Positions 1-5,643 are shown, numbered from the stretch's first letter. The stretch is 5,819 nucleotides of DNA from Synergistaceae bacterium (GCA_031270755.1 JAISWV010000331.1:1-5819); one strand, 5' to 3'. Notes: generated from the letters alone by a model not told the origin. A program made the numbers and translations.

Positions 1-156
1 GAAATCGCGAAGGCGACAAAAAAGGCAATCGAAACGCCGAATTTCTCTCCTATTTATGATAAGTATGTTGATTACTACCGTCAGAAAAGCCTTGAGAATT
101 TGTGGAGGAAGGCGGTCCCTGCGGGGGGCTTTGGGAAAGATCTGATAATACAGTAA
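1..156 (+). CDS. C-terminal end of an unrecognised protein (partial at left edge)
   Basis: The first frame is open from base 1 to a TAA at 154-156 and encodes the last 51 residues of a protein that starts outside the window. The fragment is mixed in charge and rich in Lys, Tyr and Asp, with no membrane segment; it includes a YDKYVDYYRQKS stretch and ends in GGFGKDLIIQ. I do not recognise the family. It lies 39 bp upstream of the recombinase remnant on the same strand, so the two could have belonged to one mobile or accessory unit. Base composition is more AT-rich than the minus-strand core beyond 670. The evidence for coding is the open frame, plausible amino-acid composition and its position before a ribosome binding site for the next gene; the full gene to the left would settle it. 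Confidence 0.5.
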   Translation, partial: EIAKATKKAIETPNFSPIYDKYVDYYRQKSLENLWRKAVPAGGFGKDLIIQ

Positions 157-195
157 GCACGAGATGCCTCCCGAAAAAGGAAAAAGGAGAAACCC

Positions 196-580
196 ATGTC
201 AGAAACTCTTATTCCTGCTGCATTATACGCCCGAAAAAGCGCTGACAAGCAGCTCTCACCCAGCTCGGATACTGGGAATCAAATCCGTGAAATCCGGGAA
301 TGGGCAACGGCGCACGGGTTTGAGATAGTTGAAGAGTACGTCGACGACGGGATAAGACGGGATAAAGGGTTGGACTCTCGACCGGTCTGCTATTCACGAT
401 ATTCAGTCCGCCATTCGTGAACGACCTTGCAAATTTAAAACCCTTATCGTTTCAGCGTGGGACCGCCTTTCTCGCGACATCGGAGACGCATTTCTATTGA
501 CGGACGAATTAGAAGCCTATGAAATTCGTTTAATTTCCGTACGCCAAGGCGAGGTCAGTGATGAAAATTCCCTTTTATGA
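196..580 (+). pseudogene. Serine recombinase remnant, frameshifted and truncated
   Basis: This is the catalytic N-terminal domain of a resolvase/invertase-type serine recombinase, the family that cuts and rejoins DNA through a 5'-phosphoserine link. The ATG at 196 follows an AGGAG (185-189) with 6-nt spacing. Residues 8-15 read AALYARKS, where R13 and S15 match the active-site Arg and nucleophilic Ser. The frame is then lost: after D60 (codon 373-375) one extra base moves the reading into the next frame, which continues from 377 as LDRSAIHDIQSAIRERP and contains the conserved DRLSRDIGDA motif with both helix-facing arginines. It ends at TGA 578-580 after VSDENSLL. The rejoined product would be about 127 residues, lacking the end of the catalytic domain and any DNA-binding C-terminus (small resolvases are near 190 residues, large serine integrases 450 or more). 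It is therefore almost certainly inactive. The sequence resembles large serine integrases more than Tn3 resolvases, but the missing C-terminus prevents a firm choice. Confidence 0.85.
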
Positions 581-611
581 AGAAGCAGCGTTCTTAGGGG
601 CACTGCTTCTT
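580..611 (+). repeat. Perfect 9-bp inverted repeat after the recombinase stop
   Basis: AAGAAGCAG at 580-588 is exactly complementary to CTGCTTCTT at 603-611 with a 14-nt loop, and the left arm begins on the last base of the recombinase stop codon. It is followed by GTTGTT and then an A-run, so a plus-strand terminator role is possible but weak for lack of a clean T tract. It lies in the short AT-rich stretch between the two broken genes and could equally be an end of the inserted element. Confidence 0.4.
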
Positions 612-615
612 GTTG

Positions 616-1355
616 TTAAAAAGAATGTGTCATCTTTTTAGGCAAAGACTCGTGACCGCTTTTAATAAATTGGGGGGTCCCCCACGAGCGGTGCTTCTCG
701 TTCAGGCCCGAGTCGCGCTTGCCCGTCCACGCGGCGTTGAGGTACGCGCCCGTCAGCCGGGGCAGATGAAGAGCGAGGGATCGATAAAGACTGTAGCGCC
801 AGCGATAAACGTTCCAGTCGCGAAGGCCTCGGTCAGGAAGGACCTCCGTCTTGGCGGAGCCGAGCCGAGCCGTCATTCCCCGGGCGTGCCAGAAGCGGTC
901 CTCTCGAAAATCGCCTCCTCCCCTGGAGGCAGGGGAGCCGCCTCTGAAGGGCTGGGAACTCCCTTGACCCGTATTCGCTGCCCATCGGTCAGAGTCGCGA
1001 AGGGAAGGCTCAACACGAATCCCCCTTGAGGCGTCTTTACCGCGACGGCGGTGAATCGGCCCCAAGGCCGGCTTTCCACCACGACCCCCGTTGTCGCCAC
1101 GGAAGGCGCGAGGAGAGGCCGGCGGTTCAAAAAAAACAGGACCCACAGGGAGCACAAAAACACGAGGACGAGGACACAGCCCGCGACGCGCCATTGCCCC
1201 TTCAGGTCCAGGCAAAAAGAGCTCGCGATCGCCCCGAAAGCGGCCAACACCGCCACCGGCGGCAAGACCCAGAGCGCGACGCGCCCGTACAAGGCCAGCG
1301 TCGTTACGAGCCCGGACAACACCACCAGAAAAGGTGCGCGCGCCAGAACGATCAT
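616..1355 (-). pseudogene. comEC: comEC/rec2 N-terminal remnant (competence DNA channel), frameshifted and truncated
   Basis: ComEC forms the inner-membrane channel that takes single-stranded DNA into the cell during natural transformation; family members are usually about 700-800 residues. From the ATG at 1355 the product shows hydrophobic segments at about residues 8-24, 26-46 and 58-76, then a beta-rich soluble region from about 83 (VATTGVVVESRPWGRFTAVA), matching the DUF4131 and OB-fold start of ComEC. The first frame reaches F150 and stops at 873-875 after a wrong-frame tail. The correct sequence resumes in the neighbouring frame at GAG 901-903 as EDRFWHARGM and runs on through WNVYRWR and LTGAYLNAAWTGKRDSGL to HRSWGTP, the stretch just before the first conserved membrane motif. 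One missing base in the CTCTC run at 901-905 explains the shift. ComEC-like sequence ends at about 665-672; about 17 unrelated codons lead to TAA at 616-618. The competence domain and any C-terminal nuclease-like domain are absent. The start is 9 bp after the MFS stop, so it was probably cotranscribed with it. Confidence 0.85.
617..640. repeat. AT-rich 8-bp inverted repeat at the comEC junction side
   Basis: TAAAAAGA at 617-624 pairs with TCTTTTTA at 633-640 around an 8-nt loop. It spans the last codons and the stop of the fused comEC frame on the minus strand. Being nearly all A/T it would fold weakly. It may be chance in AT-rich DNA, or part of the end of the element that replaced the rest of comEC. 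Confidence 0.25.
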
Positions 1356-1364
1356 CTCTGCCCG

Positions 1365-2621
1365 TTACAGGCCGGCTTTGAGGTGAGAACGGTTGGCCCA
1401 GGCGACGGACAGAGTCGAGATGAAGCACAGGGCGGCGAAGAAAAGCCACAGCACGGAGTATTTCTCGGCGATGGGCCAAGTCTCCAAGGTCTGCACGAAA
1501 TAACCCGTACCCTGAGCGGCCAAGGCGGAGCCCAGAAAAGTGGAACAGTTGTTGACTCCTGACAGGAACCCCGTATTGGCTCCTTCCGAAAAAAGGCGGA
1601 TGCTGCCGAAAGCCACCGCGAGGCCGCCGGTACCGACGGCTCCCAAGAGCAGGTTGAGAGCTCCCACGACCCAGCCGGGGGTATTTGGTCCAGAAAGCCC
1701 CAGAGCGACCCACGTCACGGTCAAAGTAGTCCCACTCAACGTCAGCGTTCGCATACTGCCCAGGACGTCGCTGACGTAACCCAGGAATAGCGCCCCCAGG
1801 ATACAGCCGACGGACTGCCACATCAGGAACAAGCTGGACTGGTCCGCGCCTTTCCCCAGGGCGCGAACGAAAAAGTCCGCTCCCCAAAGGCCCTGAAAGG
1901 CCACGCGCGTTCCCCCGGTGATGAAAAACCACACGGTCACCACCAGGAAGGCGGGGTTCAGGAGAGGGACCCAAAGGTCTCCGGCAAAGGCCTCTTTCTG
2001 GCGAAGGGGTCTTTCGGGGTTTTTCAACACACAAAAAAACGCCGCTCCCGCCAGAAGCAGGGAAACACAGCCTAGGAGGGCGAACACCTCCCTCCAGCTC
2101 ATGGCGTCGATGGCCAGTTTGAGAGGCGTCGAAGCGGAGAGCGACCCTAACTGCCCTATGGCCACCAGCACCCCGGTCACGGTTCCGAAGGACTCGTCAC
2201 CGAACCAGCGTCGGAAAGACGCCAGAGCTGGGACGTAAACACAGGCTATAGCCGCCCCAGTCAAGGACCGGGAACCAACCAGGCTCGCGAAAGTCCACGC
2301 CTGCGAAAACCACAAGGTTCCGCACCCCGTCAGCAAACACGAGAGAACGATCAAAGTTCGCGTCTGCAGCTTGTCCGCGGCAACCCCGCAGAAGAGCTGC
2401 ATGATTGCGTACGCGCAAAACAGCGCAAAGCCCAAGGTCCCCAACTGCCCCGCCGAAAGGGAAAAATCTTTCACGACAAGGCCCCCCATCACCCCGAAGG
2501 ACAGGCGATGAAAGTTACTCAAAAAATAAGCCGCCCCCACCACGGCGACCATGAGAAACAAACGAAAACGCGGCACCTTCACGACCGCGTCTCCAGTTTT
2601 CGAGCCGGTTTTCGTTTTCAT
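1365..2621 (-). CDS. Major facilitator superfamily (MFS) transporter
   Basis: An integral inner-membrane secondary transporter of 418 residues, the normal size for a 12-helix MFS protein. A Lys-rich cytoplasmic start (1-20) is followed by repeated hydrophobic segments, among them about 21-35, 60-80, 88-106, 122-134, 146-164, 178-198, 223-237, 262-283, 293-310, 317-338, 350-372 and 386-406. The loop 2-3 signature (motif A) is GVAADKLQTRT at 79-89, and the second half has its counterpart GYVSDVLGSMR at 281-291. A Gly-rich stretch GAVGTGGLAVAFGS lies at 328-340. The substrate cannot be read from sequence; no fusion domain is present. It follows the pilin-like gene by 39 bp and precedes comEC by 9 bp, which suggests one transcript. 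The Shine-Dalgarno sequence before the ATG is poor; a GTG at codon 14 (2582) has GGAG 8 nt upstream and is a possible shorter start that would remove only the charged tail. Confidence 0.9.
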   Translation of the reverse strand: MKTKTGSKTGDAVVKVPRFRLFLMVAVVGAAYFLSNFHRLSFGVMGGLVVKDFSLSAGQLGTLGFALFCAYAIMQLFCGVAADKLQTRTLIVLSCLLTGCGTLWFSQAWTFASLVGSRSLTGAAIACVYVPALASFRRWFGDESFGTVTGVLVAIGQLGSLSASTPLKLAIDAMSWREVFALLGCVSLLLAGAAFFCVLKNPERPLRQKEAFAGDLWVPLLNPAFLVVTVWFFITGGTRVAFQGLWGADFFVRALGKGADQSSLFLMWQSVGCILGALFLGYVSDVLGSMRTLTLSGTTLTVTWVALGLSGPNTPGWVVGALNLLLGAVGTGGLAVAFGSIRLFSEGANTGFLSGVNNCSTFLGSALAAQGTGYFVQTLETWPIAEKYSVLWLFFAALCFISTLSVAWANRSHLKAGL

Positions 2622-2641
2622 CGGGAAATTTTCACTCGCTT

Positions 2642-2653
2642 TATAACGTTATA
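2642..2653. promoter_or_regulatory. Perfect 12-bp palindrome between pilin-like and MFS genes
   Basis: TATAACGTTATA is its own reverse complement and is centred in the 39-bp gap between the pilin-like stop codon and the MFS start, 20 bp upstream of the MFS ATG. Its place and symmetry fit a binding site for a dimeric regulator, or an AT-rich promoter element. No regulator gene is in view and no second copy was noticed, so an operator role is inference. Confidence 0.35.
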
Positions 2654-2660
2654 TCAAGGG

Positions 2661-3164
2661 TCATCTCACTCGCGTCCAGATCGAGGTGTTGGTCCTTTTG
2701 AAAAGGTGGTCGGTGGTGAAAGCCGGAGGCGGATCCGTGATGTCGTCCGTGCCGTAAAGGGGCATTGTGTAATGCGACGCGGCCTTACTCTCGAGGATCT
2801 CGTTTACTCGAGCCTTCCCTTTCACCCGCACCCCCACCCACCATTTGCTGTCTTTGGCGTAAAAAGCGTAACGTATCGGATCGTTGATGATACGCCCGTG
2901 ATCCATGTATTTGCCCAAACTCTCGGCGTAATTTACGCCCTCTATGGGAACGAGGTCGCCGCTTTCTATCATGAATATGAACGCGCCCGCCTTCATAATG
3001 CGAAGGTCGTTGATGATGCCTATGGCCTCCGCCGCGGAATCGCCGCCCTGTTGGGCCAACAGCATGGCTCCCGCTAAAATGCCGATAATGACCATGGTAA
3101 CCAAGACTTCCACCAACGTAAACCCTCTGCGTTTCGTCTGTCGTCTCCGTCGCGCTGCGTGCAT
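2661..3164 (-). CDS. Type IV pilin-like / pseudopilin protein with prepilin methylation motif
   Basis: A 167-residue protein with a class III signal peptide: a basic leader (residues 2-13, six Arg among them) ends RRG, and the expected prepilin peptidase cleavage is G14|F15. The mature start FTLVEVLVTMVIIGILAG has the conserved Glu at mature position 5 (E19) and the long hydrophobic helix, about residues 15-34, that packs pilins into a filament. The rest (about 40-167) is soluble, without Cys, and ends in a Pro/Thr-rich stretch; it does not identify a particular pilin class. Prepilin peptidase and N-methylation are expected from the family; no assembly ATPase or peptidase gene is in this window. 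The ATG at 3164 was chosen because GGGAAGG lies 5 nt upstream; a GTG one codon earlier is less well placed. Role could be a minor pilin of a type IV pilus, type II secretion or competence filament; the broken comEC in the same gene run favours, but does not prove, competence. Confidence 0.9.
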   Translation of the reverse strand: MHAARRRRQTKRRGFTLVEVLVTMVIIGILAGAMLLAQQGGDSAAEAIGIINDLRIMKAGAFIFMIESGDLVPIEGVNYAESLGKYMDHGRIINDPIRYAFYAKDSKWWVGVRVKGKARVNEILESKAASHYTMPLYGTDDITDPPPAFTTDHLFKRTNTSIWTRVR

Positions 3165-3272
3165 CACGACCTTCCCCTTTTCTACTTCGATTTAAGCCAT
3201 TCTATAAGACAACGACCCTCTTTTTATATTAATACTTTTTTACCAAAGTGTATGGGCATTGAGAACTATTTT
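3165..3272 (-). promoter_or_regulatory. AT-rich gap before the pilin gene, possible promoter
   Basis: These 108 bp separate the TPR gene stop from the pilin start and are far more AT-rich than the flanking genes. Minus-strand candidate -10 boxes are TATAAA and TATAGA, but neither has a convincing -35 at 16-18 bp. No terminator hairpin was found after the TPR stop. A separate promoter for the pilin gene is plausible, read-through from upstream equally so. Confidence 0.3.
3168..3177 (-). promoter_or_regulatory. Ribosome binding site that decides the pilin start
   Basis: On the minus strand GGGGAAGGTC directly precedes GTG-ATG. The AAGG core is 5 nt from the ATG at 3164 but only 2 nt from the GTG at 3167, which favours the ATG as the start. 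Confidence 0.6.
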
Positions 3273-4178
3273 CTATGCCGTCGGGTAATTCCCCAGGGCC
3301 AGGGTTTCCAAGATCCTCTCGTCGGAGGAATTCGCCGCCTGGGAGGCCAGAGCTTCGTAGTCCGCCGTGCCGCCCAGGGCATCCAAGATCTCCCGCATAT
3401 CGTCGTTTTCTCTTCCGAAACGGTTCGTCAGCAAGCCGAAGAGGATCGTTGCCTTGGAAAACCAGTTTATCAGGTCGTGGGAGGGCAGCCAGGCATTTTC
3501 GAACAGGACGGCGAAGTGGTAGTCCTCGTCTTCCGATTCGTCCACGGGGTCGGGAATATAGCCCAGCATGTAAAAAGGAACGTTAGGCGCCATGCGAACC
3601 GCGTCCCAAAGCATTTTGTTCAGGCCATCGGGCTGCTTTTTCTTGTTTTTCCCCTTGCCGTTCGAGAGCATGAAAGTCGCGATCACCCTGGCATAGGCCC
3701 ATCCCAGTCCGCGTACCGTCTCCTGCATGGTCTCCTCGAGAACGCGCCCCCACTCTTCCTGATCCAGCAAAATACGATAGTACAGGGTCTTCGCTTGGGA
3801 CAGGTCCTCGTGGTCGTAGCGCAAAAGCTCCTCCACCAGCTCCAGGGCGCTGTCGTCCCGCTCCAGGAAGAAAAGCGTATAGGCCATTCGCTGCAGCAAC
3901 CCCAGGTACACGAGGACCATTTCGTCCTCCAGGATCTCTTCGCCGGACAGGCCCTCCTCTTGAAAATGACGCCGCGCTTCTTCCACGGCTTTCTCCAGCA
4001 CCGGAAGCCTTTCGCCGTCCTCTTCGATCAAGTCGGATTTGAACAAAAGGGCCTCGGGATTGTTCGGATCCAGCGCGAGCGCCCGCTCGATCAATTCCTC
4101 GATCTCGTCCGCATCCTCCGACTCGTAAGCTTTATCCAGCAGCTCGTAAATATCTAGATCGTAAATATTTTCGCTCAT
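3273..4178 (-). CDS. ST7-like tetratricopeptide repeat protein
   Basis: An acidic, mostly helical cytoplasmic protein of 301 residues with no signal peptide or membrane segment. Residues 8-45 form a first TPR-like unit ending in the typical ALALDPNNPEALL. Helical pairs continue at about 55-72, 83-105, 107-120 and 127-150. The middle and end follow the order seen in the bacterial ST7-like family: a WAYARVIATFM helix (160-170), then LNKMLWDAVRMAPNVPFYMLG (186-206) and an acidic SEDEDYHFAVLFENAW segment (215-230). Such proteins are scaffolds; no enzyme activity is predicted and the partner is unknown. The same frame is open further upstream but there encodes an Arg/Gly-rich shadow of the preceding gene; the ATG at 4178 is supported by GGAGGT at 4187-4192, 8 nt away. 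Its ATG overlaps the TGA of the secreted protein gene (ATGA), so translation is probably coupled and the products may work together. The lysine patch GKGKNKKK (174-181) is unusual in this otherwise acidic protein. Confidence 0.85.
   Translation of the reverse strand: MSENIYDLDIYELLDKAYESEDADEIEELIERALALDPNNPEALLFKSDLIEEDGERLPVLEKAVEEARRHFQEEGLSGEEILEDEMVLVYLGLLQRMAYTLFFLERDDSALELVEELLRYDHEDLSQAKTLYYRILLDQEEWGRVLEETMQETVRGLGWAYARVIATFMLSNGKGKNKKKQPDGLNKMLWDAVRMAPNVPFYMLGYIPDPVDESEDEDYHFAVLFENAWLPSHDLINWFSKATILFGLLTNRFGRENDDMREILDALGGTADYEALASQAANSSDERILETLALGNYPTA
4175..4178 (-). other. ATGA stop/start overlap
   Basis: The four bases read ATGA on the minus strand, so the TPR gene ATG and the secreted protein TGA share two bases. 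This arrangement normally gives translational coupling by re-initiation and points to matched expression of the two proteins. Confidence 0.85.
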
Positions 4179-5113
4179 TTGTCCCAACCTCCACCGTCCC
4201 CACCGTCCTTGCCAGGAGCGACGCCGCCCCCGGAATCCCAACCGCTGCCGCCGCCGCTTCCCACGCCGGGGCTGCTTCCCGTGTCCCAGCCTCCGCTTCC
4301 TCCCCCGGAAGGAGCGCCGCTTCCGCCCCCGACGTCCCATTGCCCTCCGCCGGGGGTTCCTTCGGCGACGGCCGCCGGGCTCGCACCCGTGAAGGTCTCG
4401 CCGCTCGACGAATTGTCGTCCCGGCGCGCGGTCAAGGAGGCGAAGGGAATGGCCCCGCGCCAAATATAGCCCCACTCCCGCGCCAAGTCCGCCAGATCTT
4501 GGATGTCAGACCTGGTCCACAAGGCGCTTTTCTTGTACAAGGTGCGCACAATATAGGGATGTTTCGCCAAAAGCGCCTGAGAGGTACTCTGCCCTGCCAC
4601 GGGGACAATGCTGTACCATCGATTGCCCAGCCAAAGACGGAGGCCCGCCACGCCGGTTTTCCAGGCGACGGGCGTGTGGGCCAGAGGGTCGGCCAGCACC
4701 CCCATGTTGTCGAACCCGGAAAAGGCAATGGACCGAAAAGCCTTCGTCTCCAACGCGCGGTTGCGCGGCGAAGAGGCGGCCACCCGCGCCAGCTCGGGCA
4801 CGTCCATGGGTACCACGGCCCCCACCAGGACCTCCGTCGGGACGATGCTCCCCTGTCGTTTGACGTGTCCGTACACCCAGCGATTCGGAGCAACCTGCGC
4901 CACAGGGTATCCGTCGAAAGTGGCGTACCACCCCGAGGGAAGTTCCGGCATCCAGTAAACCTGGAAGTTCATGGCGTAGATTTCTTGATAGGCCGCAATG
5001 ACGGGGGTGGCTCGCGCGGGCTCGGCCCGGGCGCAGCAGGCGGCCGCGCCCAGAAAGGCGAAAAGGCGAAAAAACCGCCTGACCCAAACCCCGCGTTTCG
5101 GAAATTTATTCAT
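4175..5113 (-). CDS. Secreted protein with Gly/Ser/Trp-Asp repeat tail, function unknown
   Basis: A 312-residue protein with a Sec-type signal peptide: Lys/Arg at 3-13, hydrophobic FFRLFAFLGAAACC (14-27) and AxA sites after A30 or A35. C26 or C27 could suggest a lipoprotein, but the lipobox Leu is lacking. The folded part, about residues 36-230, is rich in aromatic residues and contains YWMPELPSGWYATFDGYPVAQV (53-74 region) and LRLWLGNRWYSIVPV (158-172); I do not recognise a family. From about 253 to the end is a low-complexity tail of Gly and Ser with four Trp-Asp pairs at 259, 276, 292 and 310, spaced 16-18 residues, encoded at about 4178-4357. The ATG at 5113 follows a strong GAGGTGA (5120-5126). 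A TATAAT box lies at 5183-5188. It is the first gene of an apparent operon and its stop overlaps the TPR gene start. Export to periplasm or surface is likely; a role in surface binding is speculation. Confidence 0.8.
   Translation of the reverse strand: MNKFPKRGVWVRRFFRLFAFLGAAACCARAEPARATPVIAAYQEIYAMNFQVYWMPELPSGWYATFDGYPVAQVAPNRWVYGHVKRQGSIVPTEVLVGAVVPMDVPELARVAASSPRNRALETKAFRSIAFSGFDNMGVLADPLAHTPVAWKTGVAGLRLWLGNRWYSIVPVAGQSTSQALLAKHPYIVRTLYKKSALWTRSDIQDLADLAREWGYIWRGAIPFASLTARRDDNSSSGETFTGASPAAVAEGTPGGGQWDVGGGSGAPSGGGSGGWDTGSSPGVGSGGGSGWDSGGGVAPGKDGGDGGGWDK
4178..4357 (-). repeat. Gly-rich tail repeats with four Trp-Asp pairs
   Basis: This coding segment has loose units of about 48-54 bp, each ending in a GGxGGWD-like string (QWD, GWD, GWD, GWD). 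The units are degenerate at both DNA and protein level and differ in Pro, Val and Ser content. The last unit also carries the GGAGGT ribosome binding site of the downstream TPR gene. Confidence 0.7.
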
Positions 5114-5182
5114 CGTCGTTCACCTCACCCAACGGCTTCCAATGCCAAATGACTTGAAAATGAGCTTCAAGAGCGCGAAAAG

Positions 5183-5188
5183 ATTATA
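5183..5188 (-). promoter_or_regulatory. Candidate -10 box (TATAAT) for the secreted protein operon
   Basis: A perfect TATAAT on the minus strand lies 69 bp upstream of the start of the secreted protein gene, in non-coding DNA. No good -35 hexamer lies 16-18 bp further upstream (the local sequence is AGGGCG/GGGCGA), so it may need an activator or a non-standard contact. Transcription would begin near 5175. Confidence 0.45.
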
Positions 5189-5233
5189 CCGCACTCTCAA
5201 ATTTTCGCCCTATCGCTTCCGCATACGGCGAAC

Positions 5234-5256
5234 ACCCCAATCGTCCAATTCGGGGT
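5234..5256. repeat. Imperfect hairpin ACCCCAAT/ATTCGGGGT
   Basis: The arms 5234-5241 and 5248-5256 pair over 8 bp with one bulged C and a 6-nt loop. It lies between the small ORF at 5280-5432 and the TATAAT box at 5183-5188. There is no T tract on either side, so it is a weak terminator candidate for the small ORF at most. Confidence 0.3.
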
Positions 5257-5279
5257 TTCAATATCAGGGGAGTTCACGT

Positions 5280-5432
5280 TCACCTGTAATTCTCGTACCT
5301 CTTCCATCCGCGGCTTCGGCATATGGCTCGTTCCTTCCCGTCAGCAAGAAGATACCCCACGAACCTGTCGTCGAGCCTGTTGATTCGCTTGTCACCCACA
5401 TTGACAATCTTGAACGTAACATCGTCGTACAT
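5280..5432 (-). CDS. Small hypothetical protein, possibly a remnant
   Basis: Fifty codons from an ATG at 5432 to TGA at 5280-5282. The product starts MYDDVTFKIVNVGDKRINRL and continues with a basic, soluble stretch ending GWKRYENYR; it has no membrane segment and no motif I recognise. The frame is open upstream to a GTG at 5534, but that codon directly follows a stop, has no ribosome binding site and would overlap the terminator run-off region. The ATG is favoured because a TATAAT box (5481-5486) lies about 50 bp before it. The Shine-Dalgarno sequence is poor (GGGA, 5 nt before ATG). It could be a real small protein, or the end of a larger gene lost to decay, since the amino-acid composition looks natural. 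A leader peptide for the next genes is another possibility. Confidence 0.4.
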   Translation of the reverse strand: MYDDVTFKIVNVGDKRINRLDDRFVGYLLADGKERAICRSRGWKRYENYR

Positions 5433-5480
5433 GGTGATCCCGTATCTCTTTTTATTGATGTCTTCTGTCAGTATGGGCTC

Positions 5481-5486
5481 ATTATA
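5481..5486 (-). promoter_or_regulatory. Candidate -10 box (TATAAT) before the small ORF
   Basis: Perfect TATAAT on the minus strand, preceded directly by CTG. The 17-bp upstream hexamer, TTCCTT, matches TTGACA only in its first two bases. It sits about 65 bp after the T tract of the terminator at 5551-5594, the usual place for a new promoter after a finished transcript. Confidence 0.4.
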
Positions 5487-5550
5487 CAGGGATTCATGAA
5501 AAGAAGGAAAGGAAACCGTTCGAGCCCCATGCACTCAAAGACGCAAAATA

Positions 5551-5594
5551 CGCGAAAAAGCCGCCGCTGCCATTGCAAAACGGCAAACGGCGGC
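5551..5594 (-). terminator. Rho-independent terminator (minus strand)
   Basis: Read on the minus strand, GCCGCCG (5594-5588) pairs with CGGCGGC (5566-5560); after a small internal loop TGCC pairs with GGCA, leaving a 10-nt loop. The GC-rich stem is followed at once by CTTTTTCGCG (T run at 5555-5559). This is a clear intrinsic terminator shape for transcripts coming from the right edge of the window and reading leftward. Confidence 0.75.
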
Positions 5595-5617
5595 CAGGGA
5601 ATAGCTCAGAGCCTATC

Positions 5618-5634
5618 CCGTTTCGGTGAAACGG
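5618..5634. repeat. Perfect 7-bp hairpin CCGTTTC/GAAACGG
   Basis: Arms 5618-5624 and 5628-5634 pair perfectly around a 3-nt loop. It lies 24 bp to the right of the terminator stem in a stretch without a convincing gene, and is one of several hairpins there. Confidence 0.5.
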
Positions 5635-5643
5635 ACACCACTA

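Noticed and set aside
373..380. Programmed +1 frameshift in the recombinase
   Set aside because: No slippery codon or stimulating structure was seen, and the gene is also truncated; decay is the simpler reading.
616..2034. A 472-codon minus-strand frame read as one gene
   Set aside because: Its first 370 or so codons are a Gly/Arg-rich shadow of the MFS and comEC N-terminal frames; only the part below about 903 is real, as the second segment of comEC.
3159..4157. Long plus-strand frame opposite the TPR gene
   Set aside because: It has shadow-like composition (many His, Gln, Val), lacks a ribosome binding site and faces a better supported gene.
4179..4475. Open frames facing the Gly-rich tail: an Arg/Gly-rich upstream extension of the TPR frame (minus) and a Pro-rich frame on the plus strand
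   Set aside because: Both are shadows of GC-rich Gly codons in the secreted protein gene; the TPR protein has a well-placed ATG and ribosome binding site at 4178.
5020..5040. Lipoprotein cleavage site in the secreted protein
   Set aside because: The residues before C26 are GAAA without a Leu, Val or Ile at -3, so a signal peptidase I site is more likely.
5618..5634. Group II intron domain V or riboswitch suggested by GGTGAAA
   Set aside because: The required paired arms and catalytic triad of domain V are not present, and no known riboswitch core was recognised.
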